Shown here one piece after another: positions 55,602 through 64,000 of a stretch of DNA of 64,000 bases. How positions within the stretch are numbered: position 1 is the first letter of the stretch; the number at the start of each line of letters is the position of its first letter. Source of the stretch: CAZSMC01 sp964607755 (GTDB taxonomy: Bacteria > Zhuqueibacterota > Zhuqueibacteria > Residuimicrobiales > Krinioviventaceae); contig CAZSMC010000019.1 in the NCBI GenBank assembly GCA_964607755.1, forward strand, positions 4,507 through 68,506, in the 5' to 3' direction. The notes below the pieces were generated by a model. That model ran no database searches. It worked only from the letters and a program-made list of their open reading frames with translations, and was not told where the DNA came from. The position numbers and the translations under genes were made by a program.

Positions 55602-57353
55602 TTATTTTTTACCTTTACCATTTTTCAACCGGACAATATAATTGCCGATTGCGAGTTCGTGCACACAGCCCCATATCAAATGCTCGATCGCCTCAAAAGG
55701 CCGGTGGACAATAGGAAGGCCGTGTTTGTTAAAACTTGTGTTGAGAATCACCGGTACCCCGGTTTTCTCATAAAAGTGATGAATCATTTCATAATATTTT
55801 TTATTATCTGGCCGCACACTATGAACCCGGGCGGTGTTATCCACGTGAATGGCGGAAGCGACATCTCCTTCTTTGCCTTTAACCACATCAAACGCCAGGG
55901 TCATGAACGGTGTGGAACAAAAATTTTCAAAGTGAGAATGTCCCTTGTCCTCCAGACAGCTCGGTGCAAAGGGCATGAACCAGTCGCGGTTTTTCATCTG
56001 ACTGTTAATCACGTCACGTGTTTTTGGATCGCGGGGATCAGCCAGCACGCTTCGCCGGCCCAATGCTCTGGGACCCCATTCTTCCCGGCCCTGAAACCAG
56101 CCGACAACTTTACCTTCAGTTAATGCATTGGCAACATATTTCGGCAGCTTGCCGTCAAGGCGTTCCCATTCGATTTTATCCTGGAATCTTTGCAGATCCT
56201 GCTCGATTTCTTCATCCTTGTATTCCCTACCCAGGTCAGAATCCGTCAGCTTTATAACCGCAGGTTCATTGGTTTTTTCGTGATAAAGTTGAAGCGCAGC
56301 GCCAATGGCTGTCCCTCCATCACTGGCATGAGGGTGAATAAAAATCTCATCTACAAATGGCAATTCACGGATAAGTTTGTTTACCTTGACGTTAAGAAAA
56401 GTTCCACCGGCAAGAGCAATGTTGCTGAACTCGTATTTTTCGCGAAGCGCTTTTATGTAGCCAAGGATCCGCTCTTCTAACAGCCGTTGTGCTGCCGCCG
56501 CAACGTGCTCTTTGCCGTGCAGGTCGATCAAGTTCATAATCCGCCGGCCGGACTTTGTATTTATCAGCACTGTATCTCTCGGCACCATGATATAATCTAC
56601 CCAGTACGGATAGCCAAGCCATTCTCCGTCATTATATTGAAAGACCATGTCTTTGATATCATCATAGCACACCTCGGGATCGCCGTATGCTGCCAGCCCC
56701 ATGGTTTTGCCTTCGCCATCCATGTAGCGCAAACCCAAACAAACTGTAAAAGCAGAATACCATAATGCTGTGGCAAAAAGAGGAATTTCCTCCAACAATT
56801 CCAAAACGCCGTTTTCACTCTTGTATACCTGACCGGCAATATTTTTGCCTTCACCATTCGGACCGAAACCGTCCATGCTGATTGTCAGGCATTTTTCAAA
56901 TCCGGAGCACCGGTAGGCGCTTGAAGCGTGTGACAAATGATGATCGATGAAAATAATTTTTTCATCTGGAACACCCATTTTTTGCAACCCGTTTTTAAAG
57001 GCTGCTGGTTTGTACATTTTTTTAAAATTTGGGGCCAGATACTTGAGCATCCCGGAAAAATTGTGCCCCATCAAACCAATTAGTGAGCGCGGCAAATCCC
57101 AAAACTTGCGGCAGAACAGATCAGTGTAGAAAGACGACGGCGGATAGCCAACGGCAAAATAGTCAACATCATTGATAGATATATTTCGGAATTCAAGGGC
57201 ATTTTCCAACGATTTTTGAGGAAAGTTCATATCGTATTTTATACGCGAGAACCGTTCTTCTGAAGCACCAAACAGTACTTTGCCATCCTCAATCAAAGCA
57301 ACACTGCTATTATGATGGGCTCCAGCAACATCATTCAAACCTATAATGATCAT
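55602..57353 (-). CDS. NodU/TobZ-family carbamoyltransferase
   Basis: A 583-residue enzyme. The N-terminal Kae1-like carbamoyladenylate domain has HHLSHA (138-143, metal-binding His) and ISMDGFGPNGEG; the C-terminal half has WFQGREEWGPRALGRRSVLADPR and NTSFN. It moves a carbamoyl group from carbamoyl phosphate (through carbamoyl-AMP) to a sugar hydroxyl. In a polysaccharide cluster, O-carbamoylation of a sugar residue is the likely job. The start at 57353 begins the usual MIIIGLN-x-AGAHHNSSVAL. Confidence 0.93.
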   Translation of the reverse strand: MIIIGLNDVAGAHHNSSVALIEDGKVLFGASEERFSRIKYDMNFPQKSLENALEFRNISINDVDYFAVGYPPSSFYTDLFCRKFWDLPRSLIGLMGHNFSGMLKYLAPNFKKMYKPAAFKNGLQKMGVPDEKIIFIDHHLSHASSAYRCSGFEKCLTISMDGFGPNGEGKNIAGQVYKSENGVLELLEEIPLFATALWYSAFTVCLGLRYMDGEGKTMGLAAYGDPEVCYDDIKDMVFQYNDGEWLGYPYWVDYIMVPRDTVLINTKSGRRIMNLIDLHGKEHVAAAAQRLLEERILGYIKALREKYEFSNIALAGGTFLNVKVNKLIRELPFVDEIFIHPHASDGGTAIGAALQLYHEKTNEPAVIKLTDSDLGREYKDEEIEQDLQRFQDKIEWERLDGKLPKYVANALTEGKVVGWFQGREEWGPRALGRRSVLADPRDPKTRDVINSQMKNRDWFMPFAPSCLEDKGHSHFENFCSTPFMTLAFDVVKGKEGDVASAIHVDNTARVHSVRPDNKKYYEMIHHFYEKTGVPVILNTSFNKHGLPIVHRPFEAIEHLIWGCVHELAIGNYIVRLKNGKGKK

Positions 57354-57394
57354 TAGCCAAACTCCAATACTTTTTTTTCTTTTTCGTTCTTATT

Positions 57395-58540
57395 TCATTT
57401 CTCAGTTCTATTATCAGCGGACAGGCCGATCATACTGAGAAAAAATGATGAAAAGATAATCTGCACACCTAAAATGATTAATGTTGAAGCAAACAGTGCA
57501 AGGCGAACCTGATCGAGCGCGCCAAAATCTTTGACAATCCATTTCACAAGAATAAAAAGGTCCATCACAAATCCAGTCAAAAATACCAATGCGCCTGCGA
57601 GAATGCCGCGCTCAAGATTAAAATATTTGAACGCTTTTTGCAAAGGCTTGTCAGCCGGTATAAATCGATGGACAAGTGCATAAACCCGGGCAAACATGCC
57701 GGTGCTTGTGATTTGCAATCCAAGAATAGCGCACAAGCTGCCTAAAACCATGACATGAATGTCGATCATTCTGCCCGCAATATAAAAAGGTCCTGGTAAT
57801 AGTAACACCAAAGCCAGCATTCCGAAGAAAAAAAGTGTCAGGCCTGGCCATAAGTATAGATACGTCGGACTGTGCATCAACATAAACCGTAGATGGCGCC
57901 AGCCGTCACGGAACGAACGTAAATGTGGCGGACGGCTGCGACCGTCTTTGTGCAGGGTAATGGGGATTTCTGTCATTTTCAAATTTGTCAGCGCTGACTT
58001 TATGACGATTTCTGAGGCGAATTCCATTCCGCTCGTTTTCAGTTCCATTTTATGAAACGCGTCTTTGGTAAAAGCGCGCATACCGCAATGTGCATCCGAA
58101 ATGCCGGAATTGAAAAAGATATTTAAAATACCGGTTAGCAACGGATTGCCGATATAACGATGGAGCCAGGGCATGGCATTTTTTTCAATATTGCCTTTCA
58201 TTCGCGTGCCCATAACCACATCGTAGCCTTCATTTAACTTTTCCAGGAACCGGTTTATTTCCCGAAAATCATAAGATTCGTCCGAATCACCAATAATGAT
58301 GTACTTTCCCCTGGCAGCGGCAATGCCAGTCCGGTAAGCGTTACCATAACCTCGCGCAGCTTCGTGCACCACCCGTGCGCCTTTTGATTCTGCAATCTCG
58401 ACGGAATTGTCTGTTGAGCCATTGTCCGCAACTACAATCTCACCGTCGATGTTGTGTTTTTGCAGGGTTTCCTTTGCCTGATCGATGCATATACCAATAG
58501 TTTCGCTTTCATTCAAGCACGGCATGACAACAGAGACCAT
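57395..58540 (-). CDS. GT2 glycosyltransferase, dolichyl-phosphate-type, with membrane tail
   Basis: About 381 residues. The GT-A domain runs from VVMPCLNESETIGICIDQAK through EIVVADNGSTDNSVEIAES to IIGDSDESYD; the remainder has about four helices that resemble GtrB/DPM1-type transferases. It may make a polyprenyl-phosphate sugar, which would supply the donor for the ArnT-like GT-C gene. The ATG at 58540 follows a GTG at 58543 and is preferred. Confidence 0.88.
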   Translation of the reverse strand: MVSVVMPCLNESETIGICIDQAKETLQKHNIDGEIVVADNGSTDNSVEIAESKGARVVHEAARGYGNAYRTGIAAARGKYIIIGDSDESYDFREINRFLEKLNEGYDVVMGTRMKGNIEKNAMPWLHRYIGNPLLTGILNIFFNSGISDAHCGMRAFTKDAFHKMELKTSGMEFASEIVIKSALTNLKMTEIPITLHKDGRSRPPHLRSFRDGWRHLRFMLMHSPTYLYLWPGLTLFFFGMLALVLLLPGPFYIAGRMIDIHVMVLGSLCAILGLQITSTGMFARVYALVHRFIPADKPLQKAFKYFNLERGILAGALVFLTGFVMDLFILVKWIVKDFGALDQVRLALFASTLIILGVQIIFSSFFLSMIGLSADNRTEK

Positions 58541-58606
58541 CACGATAGACTATACTCCTTTATAAATTCAAAATTGCGCAAATAAAACGCTTTTACTTTT
58601 GTACTA

Positions 58607-60043
58607 TTAATATCCGGTTCCTTTGACCACAGCCGGCAAGGTTTTGGCCATTATTTTAAAATCAAGCCGGATTGACCAGTTGTCAATATATTCCAGATCC
58701 AGTTTCATCCAGTCTGTAAAGGGCATATTATTACGCTCACCAATCTGCCACAAACACGTCAACCCTGGCCTCATACTGAATCGTCTTTTCTGCCAGGTTT
58801 CGATAATGCCGTTCACATCCCGGACCGGCAAAGGACGCGGGCCCACCAAACTCATATCGCCCTTGAGCACGTTGATAAGCTGCGGCAATTCATCCAGACT
58901 GGTTTTGCGCAGCCATTTGCCAATCGCGGTAATCCTGGGATCATTGTAGATTTTAAAAGCTGGCCCATCGGCCTGATTCAAATGCTCAAGGTCTTTTATT
59001 AAACCTTCAGCGCCTTTGACCATGGTTCGAAATTTTAACATATTGAACGAGCGGCGATGAAAACCAATGCGCTCCTGGCGGAAAAAGACCGGCCCCTTTG
59101 AGGTAACTTTGATGAGAAAAGAAATAATCAGTAACAGCGGTGACAGGATCAAAAGCGCAAAAGCTGAAATGGCAACATCGATGAGCCGCTTTAACCATAA
59201 ATATTCGAGTTGATATTTTGATCCGGAATAGACAGTGAGTATATTTTCACCGTCCAGTTCGAAAGAAGAAGTCCGGGCTGTCTTGATCTCAAACCAATTG
59301 GACGGCATTCGGCAAATAATGCCGATTTCCTGGCAATAAGTAATCACTTTTTTGATTTCCTGGTATCGGCTCTCAAATGGTAAGACAATAAAAACTTCAT
59401 CCACAATGTGGGTGCTGAGGTAGTTTGGCAGCTCGTCAATTGTGCAGACAGTGTTTGCTTTGGGTTGCTTGTCCGGGTTTTCCGGCGCTTTGTTGTCAAT
59501 GAATCCCATCAGTTTGTAACCGAGTTCTTTCCGGCTCATAATGCGCTGCGCCAAATCGATTGCATTTCGGTTTGCACCCACAAAAACCACATGTCGCAAG
59601 TTTCGTCCGCTTTGTCGCAACCAGACAAGATATCGCCGGACTAGCAAGCGTTCAAAGATAGTAACTATAAAACAAAGCGGCCAAAAATTAACCAACATTT
59701 GTTTTGTTATATTTTCGCGGACAAGGAAAATAGCCACCGCGCCGATCAGAATCGTTCCCAGTGTCACCGCTTTAAAAATATTAAAGCTCTCTTTGAAAAA
59801 ATTATTAAAACCGCGGTTATCATACAGGCCAAAACTGTTAAAAATTTTCAGCCAGATGTAAATCAAAAGCAGCACAGCCACAAAATTAATGACATTAATC
59901 TTGAAGGAAAAAAAGCCAACAATATCGGAAGGCACGTTGGCTGGTGAATGGATGTAAAGTGTAATCACAAATGTGACCAACATCACTGTTACATCCAAAA
60001 TGCGAGTGACGTTATCTATGACTTTGCGACGTAAACTGGTCAT
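58607..60043 (-). CDS. Polyprenyl-phosphate sugar-1-phosphate transferase (WbaP/WcaJ-type)
   Basis: A 478-residue protein. Four N-terminal membrane helices, a CoA-binding-like Rossmann domain (VVFVGANRNAIDLAQRIMS) and the C-terminal bacterial sugar transferase domain (PVFFRQERIGF, NMLKFRTMVKGAEG, RKTSLDELPQLINVLKGDMSLVGPRP). It links the first sugar phosphate to undecaprenyl phosphate and so starts the repeat unit. It is the first gene of the minus-strand cluster, so the promoter should lie in the 265 bp before it (shared with the small protein gene at 60309). Confidence 0.94.
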   Translation of the reverse strand: MTSLRRKVIDNVTRILDVTVMLVTFVITLYIHSPANVPSDIVGFFSFKINVINFVAVLLLIYIWLKIFNSFGLYDNRGFNNFFKESFNIFKAVTLGTILIGAVAIFLVRENITKQMLVNFWPLCFIVTIFERLLVRRYLVWLRQSGRNLRHVVFVGANRNAIDLAQRIMSRKELGYKLMGFIDNKAPENPDKQPKANTVCTIDELPNYLSTHIVDEVFIVLPFESRYQEIKKVITYCQEIGIICRMPSNWFEIKTARTSSFELDGENILTVYSGSKYQLEYLWLKRLIDVAISAFALLILSPLLLIISFLIKVTSKGPVFFRQERIGFHRRSFNMLKFRTMVKGAEGLIKDLEHLNQADGPAFKIYNDPRITAIGKWLRKTSLDELPQLINVLKGDMSLVGPRPLPVRDVNGIIETWQKRRFSMRPGLTCLWQIGERNNMPFTDWMKLDLEYIDNWSIRLDFKIMAKTLPAVVKGTGY

Positions 60044-60308
60044 TTACAAATTCCGGTGACAGATAATTTTTAACAGAATATTTCAATCAATAAGCACTGT
60101 TCTTCTGGGAAAAGAGCCTCTGTTCATTCTATATTTAGGGGGTTTTGAAATGCATGTTTATTTTTCAGTAATCTTTAATATCTTGAAAAAATAATTGAAA
60201 ATCAAGTATTACTATTTTAACTTAAAGATATACGGCAAACCCATCTTTACTGCAAATAAAAATAAATGACATTGCCCATTCATAATTCAAAAAGTGGAGA
60301 AATGAATC

Positions 60309-60497
60309 ATGTCTGAACCAAATTGTGAGAATTGTACACTTCGAGCAAAGTACGATTCCAAACCAAAATCTCTTTTAGGTCGATTTTGGCGGTGGCATAT
60401 TAATTGGTGTCCCGGCTGGAAATCTTACATGACTTCTCTCCCCGATGAGAAGAGAATCGAGCTGGCAAAGAGTTACCGGATCAAAAAGTATCTATAA
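60309..60497 (+). CDS. Small Cys/His protein of unknown function
   Basis: A 62-residue protein with CENC (Cys6, Cys9) and HINWCPGW (His30, Cys34). This Cys-x2-Cys / His-x3-Cys spacing could bind a metal ion. The rest is basic with Trp residues (FWRWHINWCPGWK). A ribosome site GTGGAG precedes the ATG. The sequence reads like a conserved small protein but I cannot name a family with certainty. Confidence 0.7.
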   Translation: MSEPNCENCTLRAKYDSKPKSLLGRFWRWHINWCPGWKSYMTSLPDEKRIELAKSYRIKKYL

Positions 60498-60637
60498 GCG
60501 AACCATTGCCTGACCAACGTTTCGTTTTTTATAAACTACAAGTAAAACGCAATGATTCAAGTGCACCTTTCCGCAAAAAGCAGCGGACTGATATTTGTTA
60601 TTTTGTCTGTTGCCTAAATGGGGGAATTAGATCCTTT

Positions 60638-60656
60638 TTAGAATTTGCAATTCTAA
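60638..60656. promoter_or_regulatory. Perfect 8-bp palindrome upstream of the SDR gene
   Basis: TTAGAATT-TGC-AATTCTAA, 76 bp before the SDR ATG at 60733. It could be an operator, though no regulator gene is adjacent. Confidence 0.3.
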
Positions 60657-60732
60657 CTTGAATATAACATCCATCCCAAAGAAATATTCACCAGTCCCAT
60701 CCTGTTGAAACAGAAAATAAACAAATATAAAT

Positions 60733-61455
60733 ATGGAGCAAAACATGTTCGACATGACCAATAAAGTGGTTATCATTACCGGCGCCTCTGGGAACCTGGG
60801 TCCTTCCATAGCTGAGAAAGTGAAAACAGCCGGCGGGAAACGGGCGTTAATTGCCCGATCTGAATCAAAGTTAAAAACATTGTATGGAGAACATTTCGAA
60901 AAAGATGATCAACTTATTCTTCCGAATGTTGATTTGACCGATGCGGATCAGGTTGATAAAGCTTTTAAAAATGTAATGAATCACTTTGGCCGGATCGATG
61001 CACTGGTGCATGCGGTAGGTATGTTTAAGGGCGGCAATCCCTTGCACGAAGAATCGCTGGAATCCTGGGACAAGGTTTTTAACATTAATTTTCGCAGTGC
61101 AGTGCTGAGCTGCCGGGCCGTGCTCCCATTCTTTCTCGAGCAAGACAGCGGCGGAATAGTCACCGTCTCAAGTCAGCAGGGATTAAAAGGCAGCGGCAAA
61201 TTTTCCGCTTATAGCACGGCAAAAGGCGCTCTCATTCGACTCACCGAAAGCATAGCTGCCGAGGTTAAAGATAGCAATATTCGCATCAACACAGTAGTGC
61301 CGGCAATCATAGACACACCGGAAAACCGCGAATCCATGCCCAATGCGGATTTTTCCAAATGGACGTCGCCAGAAGCTATTGCCGACACTATTTTATTCCT
61401 GCTATCTGACCAGAGCAGAGCCATAGCCGGAGCAACTGTGCCTGTTTCAGGTTAA
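60733..61455 (+). CDS. Short-chain dehydrogenase/reductase
   Basis: A 240-residue Rossmann oxidoreductase: IITGASGNLGPSIAEKV (cofactor loop), LVHAVGMFKGG, catalytic VTVSSQQ and YSTAKGAL (Tyr-x3-Lys), with a VPVSG C-terminus. The substrate is unknown. It precedes a GH15 gene and a second SDR. All three are plus-strand, but the gaps between them (86 and 36 bp) do not prove one operon. Confidence 0.9.
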   Translation: MEQNMFDMTNKVVIITGASGNLGPSIAEKVKTAGGKRALIARSESKLKTLYGEHFEKDDQLILPNVDLTDADQVDKAFKNVMNHFGRIDALVHAVGMFKGGNPLHEESLESWDKVFNINFRSAVLSCRAVLPFFLEQDSGGIVTVSSQQGLKGSGKFSAYSTAKGALIRLTESIAAEVKDSNIRINTVVPAIIDTPENRESMPNADFSKWTSPEAIADTILFLLSDQSRAIAGATVPVSG

Positions 61456-61541
61456 ACAAAAATCGTTCTGAATCTCGAGTTTGTTGTTTTTTTATAATAA
61501 TTCAATGACACTCGAAACATTCCTAAAAGGCGGAGGCAGTT

Positions 61542-63111
61542 ATGGCGTACAAGCCTATCGAAAATTACGGCATTATCGGCGACATGCATACAGTGGCATT
61601 AGTTGGTGTTGATGGTTCTATCGACTGGTTTTGTTANNNNNNNNNNNNNNNNNNNNNNNNNNNNNNNNNNNNNNNNNNNNNNNNNNNNNNNNNNNNNNNN
61701 NNNNNNNNNNNNNNNNNNNNNNNNNNNNNNNNNNNNGCTCGCTCTGCTTTCGGATATCGAAATGAATGCACAAAACGGTGCAGCCGTCGCCGAATTTACT
61801 CTAAATGAAGATGAAACGGCTGTCTTTTTATTTCAGGACATTAAAAGCAGTCGAGCAGAGCCGGAACAGATCACGCCGCAATTGACACAAAAGCTGTTAA
61901 ACGAGACCATCGGTTATTGGCAAAACTGGTTATCACATTGCAATTATAAAGGCCGGTGGCGGGAAATGGTTTACCGCTCCGCGCTGACTCTCAAACTGCT
62001 CACTTTCAAACCAACAGGAGCTATTGTTGCCGCGCCGACCACCGGTTTGCCGGAGGGAATCGGCGGTGAGCGCAACTGGGATTACAGATACGCCTGGATC
62101 CGCGATGCCGCTTTTACATTGTATGCGCTCATGCGAATCGGATTTTCAGAAGAAGCGGCTGCGTTTATGAAATGGATCGAAGCGCGCTGTCACGAACTCA
62201 ATCCCGACGGTTCACTGCAAATCATGTACGGCATTGACGGGCGCCACAAACTGGATGAGGAGATTCTCGACCATCTTGACGGTTACCGGGGTTCGCGTCC
62301 GGTCCGCATCGGCAATGCGGCCTACAATCAACTTCAACTCGACATTTACGGCGAACTCCTCGACACCGTTTATCTTTACAACAAATACGGCAGTCCGATT
62401 TCTTATGATTTATGGATTCAAATCACCCGTCTCCTGGATTATGTTTGCAAGAACTGGAATCAGGAAGACGAAGGCATCTGGGAAGTTCGCAGCGGCCGGC
62501 AGCGATTCATTTATTCGTTATTGATGTGCTGGGTGGCGTTAGATCGCGGTCTCCGTCTGGCGTCCAAACGCTCGTTTCCCGCCAATCATGATAAATGGCT
62601 TCAGAACCGCGACATGATTTACCAAACAGTGATGGAAAAAGGATGGAGTGAAGAGCGCAAGGCATTTATCCAGTACATTGGCAGCAAAACGCTGGATGCT
62701 TCCAATCTGATGATGCCCCTCGTTTTCTTTGTTTCTCCCACCGATCCGCGTATGCTGCAAACGCTGGACGCTGTCAATATGTCACCTCAAAAAGGCGGAC
62801 TCGTTTCCGACAGTCTTGTTTACCGATACAATGCTGCAGAAACCCGTGACGGCCTGAAAGGCCAGGAAGGCACTTTTAACATTTGCACATTTTGGCTGGT
62901 CGAAGCGCTCACCCGGGCCGGACGGTACGATAAACACAGACCGTCGCAGGCACGGTTTATGTTTGAGAAAATGCTCGGTTACAGCAATCACCTTGGATTG
63001 TTCTCTGAAGAAATCGGCCCGTGCGGCGAAGCGCTGGGCAATTTTCCGCAGGCATTTACACATCTCGCTCTCATCAGTTCAGCGTTCAATCTGGATCGTT
63101 CTCTGGGTTAA
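61542..63111 (+). CDS. GH15 glucoamylase-like glycoside hydrolase, interrupted by an assembly gap
   Basis: The N-terminus (MAYKPIENYGIIGDMHTVAL, GVDGSIDWFC) is the standard GH15 start. A gap of 100 N (61637-61736) follows. Downstream 457 residues carry the (alpha/alpha)6-barrel: GGERNWDYRYAWIRDAAFTLYALMR, GYRGSRPVRIGNAA, QEDEGIWEVRSGRQRF and a typical C-terminus. Comparison with the usual family layout suggests about 110-120 residues are lost in the gap. The flanking frames are offset, which is explained if the true gap length is a multiple of three rather than 100. GH15 enzymes release glucose from starch-like chains or trehalose; this subgroup is often a cytoplasmic glucan or trehalose hydrolase. 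Confidence 0.92.
61637..61736. other. Assembly gap (100 N)
   Basis: Exactly 100 unknown bases inside the GH15 gene. A round length of 100 is the usual placeholder for a scaffold gap of unknown size. The coding frames on each side agree only if the real length is divisible by three. Confidence 0.99.
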
Positions 63112-63147
63112 TCACTGTAAGTTTTTCATAAAATTCGGAGATTCATC

Positions 63148-63993
63148 ATGCAAAATAATAAAAACGATGTGCCATTGCCCAATGACACCATTCCGCCACT
63201 GCTCAAAGGGCAAAAAGCGCTGGTAACCGGAGCAGCATCCGGGATTGGCAGGGACGTGGCCATTGCGCTGGGCAGAGCCGGCGCCGATGTCTGTATCAAT
63301 TATCTGTCAAAAACCGATGCTGCCAATCAGGTAGTGGAGAACATAAAAAGTTATGGCGTCAATGCGTTTGCGCACCAAACAGACGTTTCGCAAGAGGACC
63401 AGGTCAAAGGCATGTTCCAGGCGGCCAAAGAGACGTTCGGCACTGTCGACATTTTGGTCAACAATGCTGGTTTGCAGCAGGATACGCCTTTTGAAGACAT
63501 GACGCTAAAGCAATGGAACAAAGTCATTAATGTGAATCTCACCGGACAATTTTTGTGTGCACGGGAAGCTGTCAAGGAATTCAAGCGACGAGGGGTTGTG
63601 AAAGAAGTTTCCTGTGCAGCCGGGAAAATCATTTGCATGAGTTCTGTTCATCAGGAGATTCCCTGGGCCGGGCATGTAAATTATGCCGCATCCAAAGGCG
63701 GCATTATGTTGATGATGAAAAGCATTGCTCAGGAAGTTGGTCATGATCGGATTCGCGTCAATGCCATTGCGCCAGGGGCCGTCCGCACGCCGATCAATCG
63801 CGCCGCCTGGGAAACTCAGGAAGCGTACGACTCGCTGATGACTCTCATCCCCTACAATCGAATTGGTGAACCGGCTGATATCGGCCGAGTGGCTGTCTGG
63901 CTGGCATCGGATCAGGCGGATTATATTCACGGCACCAGTATTTACGTCGATGGCGGTATGATGCTTTATCCCGGATTTACTACCGGCGGATAA
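63148..63993 (+). CDS. SDR family, glucose 1-dehydrogenase-like oxidoreductase
   Basis: A 281-residue SDR: LVTGAASGIGRDVAIALGRAGADVCINY (cofactor loop), VNNAGLQQDTPFEDM, catalytic MSSVHQ and YAASKGG (Tyr-x3-Lys), PGAVRTPINR and IYVDGGMMLYPGF at the end. This is the glucose 1-dehydrogenase group, which oxidises glucose to gluconolactone. It follows the GH15 gene by 36 bp, so glucose released by GH15 could be its substrate; that is inference. It is complete, with TAA at 63991-63993. Confidence 0.9.
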   Translation: MQNNKNDVPLPNDTIPPLLKGQKALVTGAASGIGRDVAIALGRAGADVCINYLSKTDAANQVVENIKSYGVNAFAHQTDVSQEDQVKGMFQAAKETFGTVDILVNNAGLQQDTPFEDMTLKQWNKVINVNLTGQFLCAREAVKEFKRRGVVKEVSCAAGKIICMSSVHQEIPWAGHVNYAASKGGIMLMMKSIAQEVGHDRIRVNAIAPGAVRTPINRAAWETQEAYDSLMTLIPYNRIGEPADIGRVAVWLASDQADYIHGTSIYVDGGMMLYPGFTTGG

Positions 63994-64000
63994 AAGAAAA

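Noticed and set aside
60044..60308. JUMPstart/ops-like element before the polysaccharide cluster
   Set aside because: I looked for a GGCGGTAG-type ops core on the minus strand and found none.
1..64000. CRISPR arrays, tRNA or rRNA genes, insertion-sequence transposases, prophage genes
   Set aside because: No regularly spaced repeats, tRNA-like cloverleaf sequences, rRNA segments or transposase/integrase frames were recognised on either strand.

Overview
The window is chromosomal DNA from a Gram-negative bacterium of the FCB superphylum. It encodes the giant outer-membrane protein SprA (the type IX secretion translocon), a secreted protein ending in a NYPNPFNP-type type IX sorting domain, two-membrane envelope machinery (an LptF/G permease, LolC/E-LolD, lipoproteins) and ClpC. 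This combination fits lineages such as Calditrichota, KSB1 or Ignavibacteria better than classical Bacteroidetes, but the exact phylum is inference. A run of 100 N at 61637-61736 marks a scaffolded draft assembly, possibly a metagenome bin. I see no tRNA, rRNA, CRISPR array, transposase or prophage.

Layout. 1-6.9 kb: a carbohydrate locus with a GH97 alpha-glycosidase lipoprotein (cut by the left edge), a ROK-family regulator, a duplicated CBM9-like secreted protein with a type IX sorting signal, and a DUF4380 lipoprotein. 6.9-8.7 kb: an ECF sigma / zinc-finger anti-sigma / periplasmic coiled-coil operon. 8.9-13.8 kb: pdxS-pdxT, a metallo-beta-lactamase-fold nuclease and an unusual JAMM-DinG fusion helicase, packed as one minus-strand operon. 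13.8-16.4 kb: an array of small hairpins, a frameshifted small secreted protein, prmA and an M28 peptidase. 16.6-22.8 kb: sprA. 23.3-27 kb: an LptF/G permease, a CcsA/HemX-like membrane protein, a decayed hemA relic and corA. 27.3-31.1 kb: GT9 transferase, COG2426 membrane protein and sulfotransferase, then a cupin and a guanylate-kinase-like protein on the other strand. 31.4-38.6 kb: prfB (with its programmed +1 frameshift), lysS, a LolC/E-like permease, lolD and clpC. 38.7-40.4 kb: an Ig-like lipoprotein. 40.6-60 kb: a minus-strand surface-polysaccharide cluster. 60.3-64 kb: a small Cys/His protein, an SDR, a GH15 glucoamylase-like gene interrupted by the gap, and a second SDR.

How the parts fit. 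The polysaccharide cluster starts with a polyprenyl-phosphate sugar transferase and holds six further glycosyltransferases (two GT2, three GT4, one WecG/TagA), an ArnT-like transferase, a Wzx-like flippase, a Wzy/WaaL-like polymerase or ligase, a NodU/TobZ-type carbamoyltransferase, a SPASM radical SAM enzyme and a sulfatase-fold protein whose nucleophile is Thr rather than Cys. It looks like a lipid-linked, Wzx/Wzy-type surface glycan with unusual decoration. No wza/wzc export genes are present here.

The observations most worth following are the JAMM-DinG fusion, two copies of a nested inverted-repeat element (1792-1950 and 16464-16621) placed about 80-90 bp before two unrelated genes, the hairpin array with covarying stems at 13999-14164, the truncated hemA relic, and the radical SAM / carbamoyltransferase / Thr-sulfatase set in the glycan cluster.
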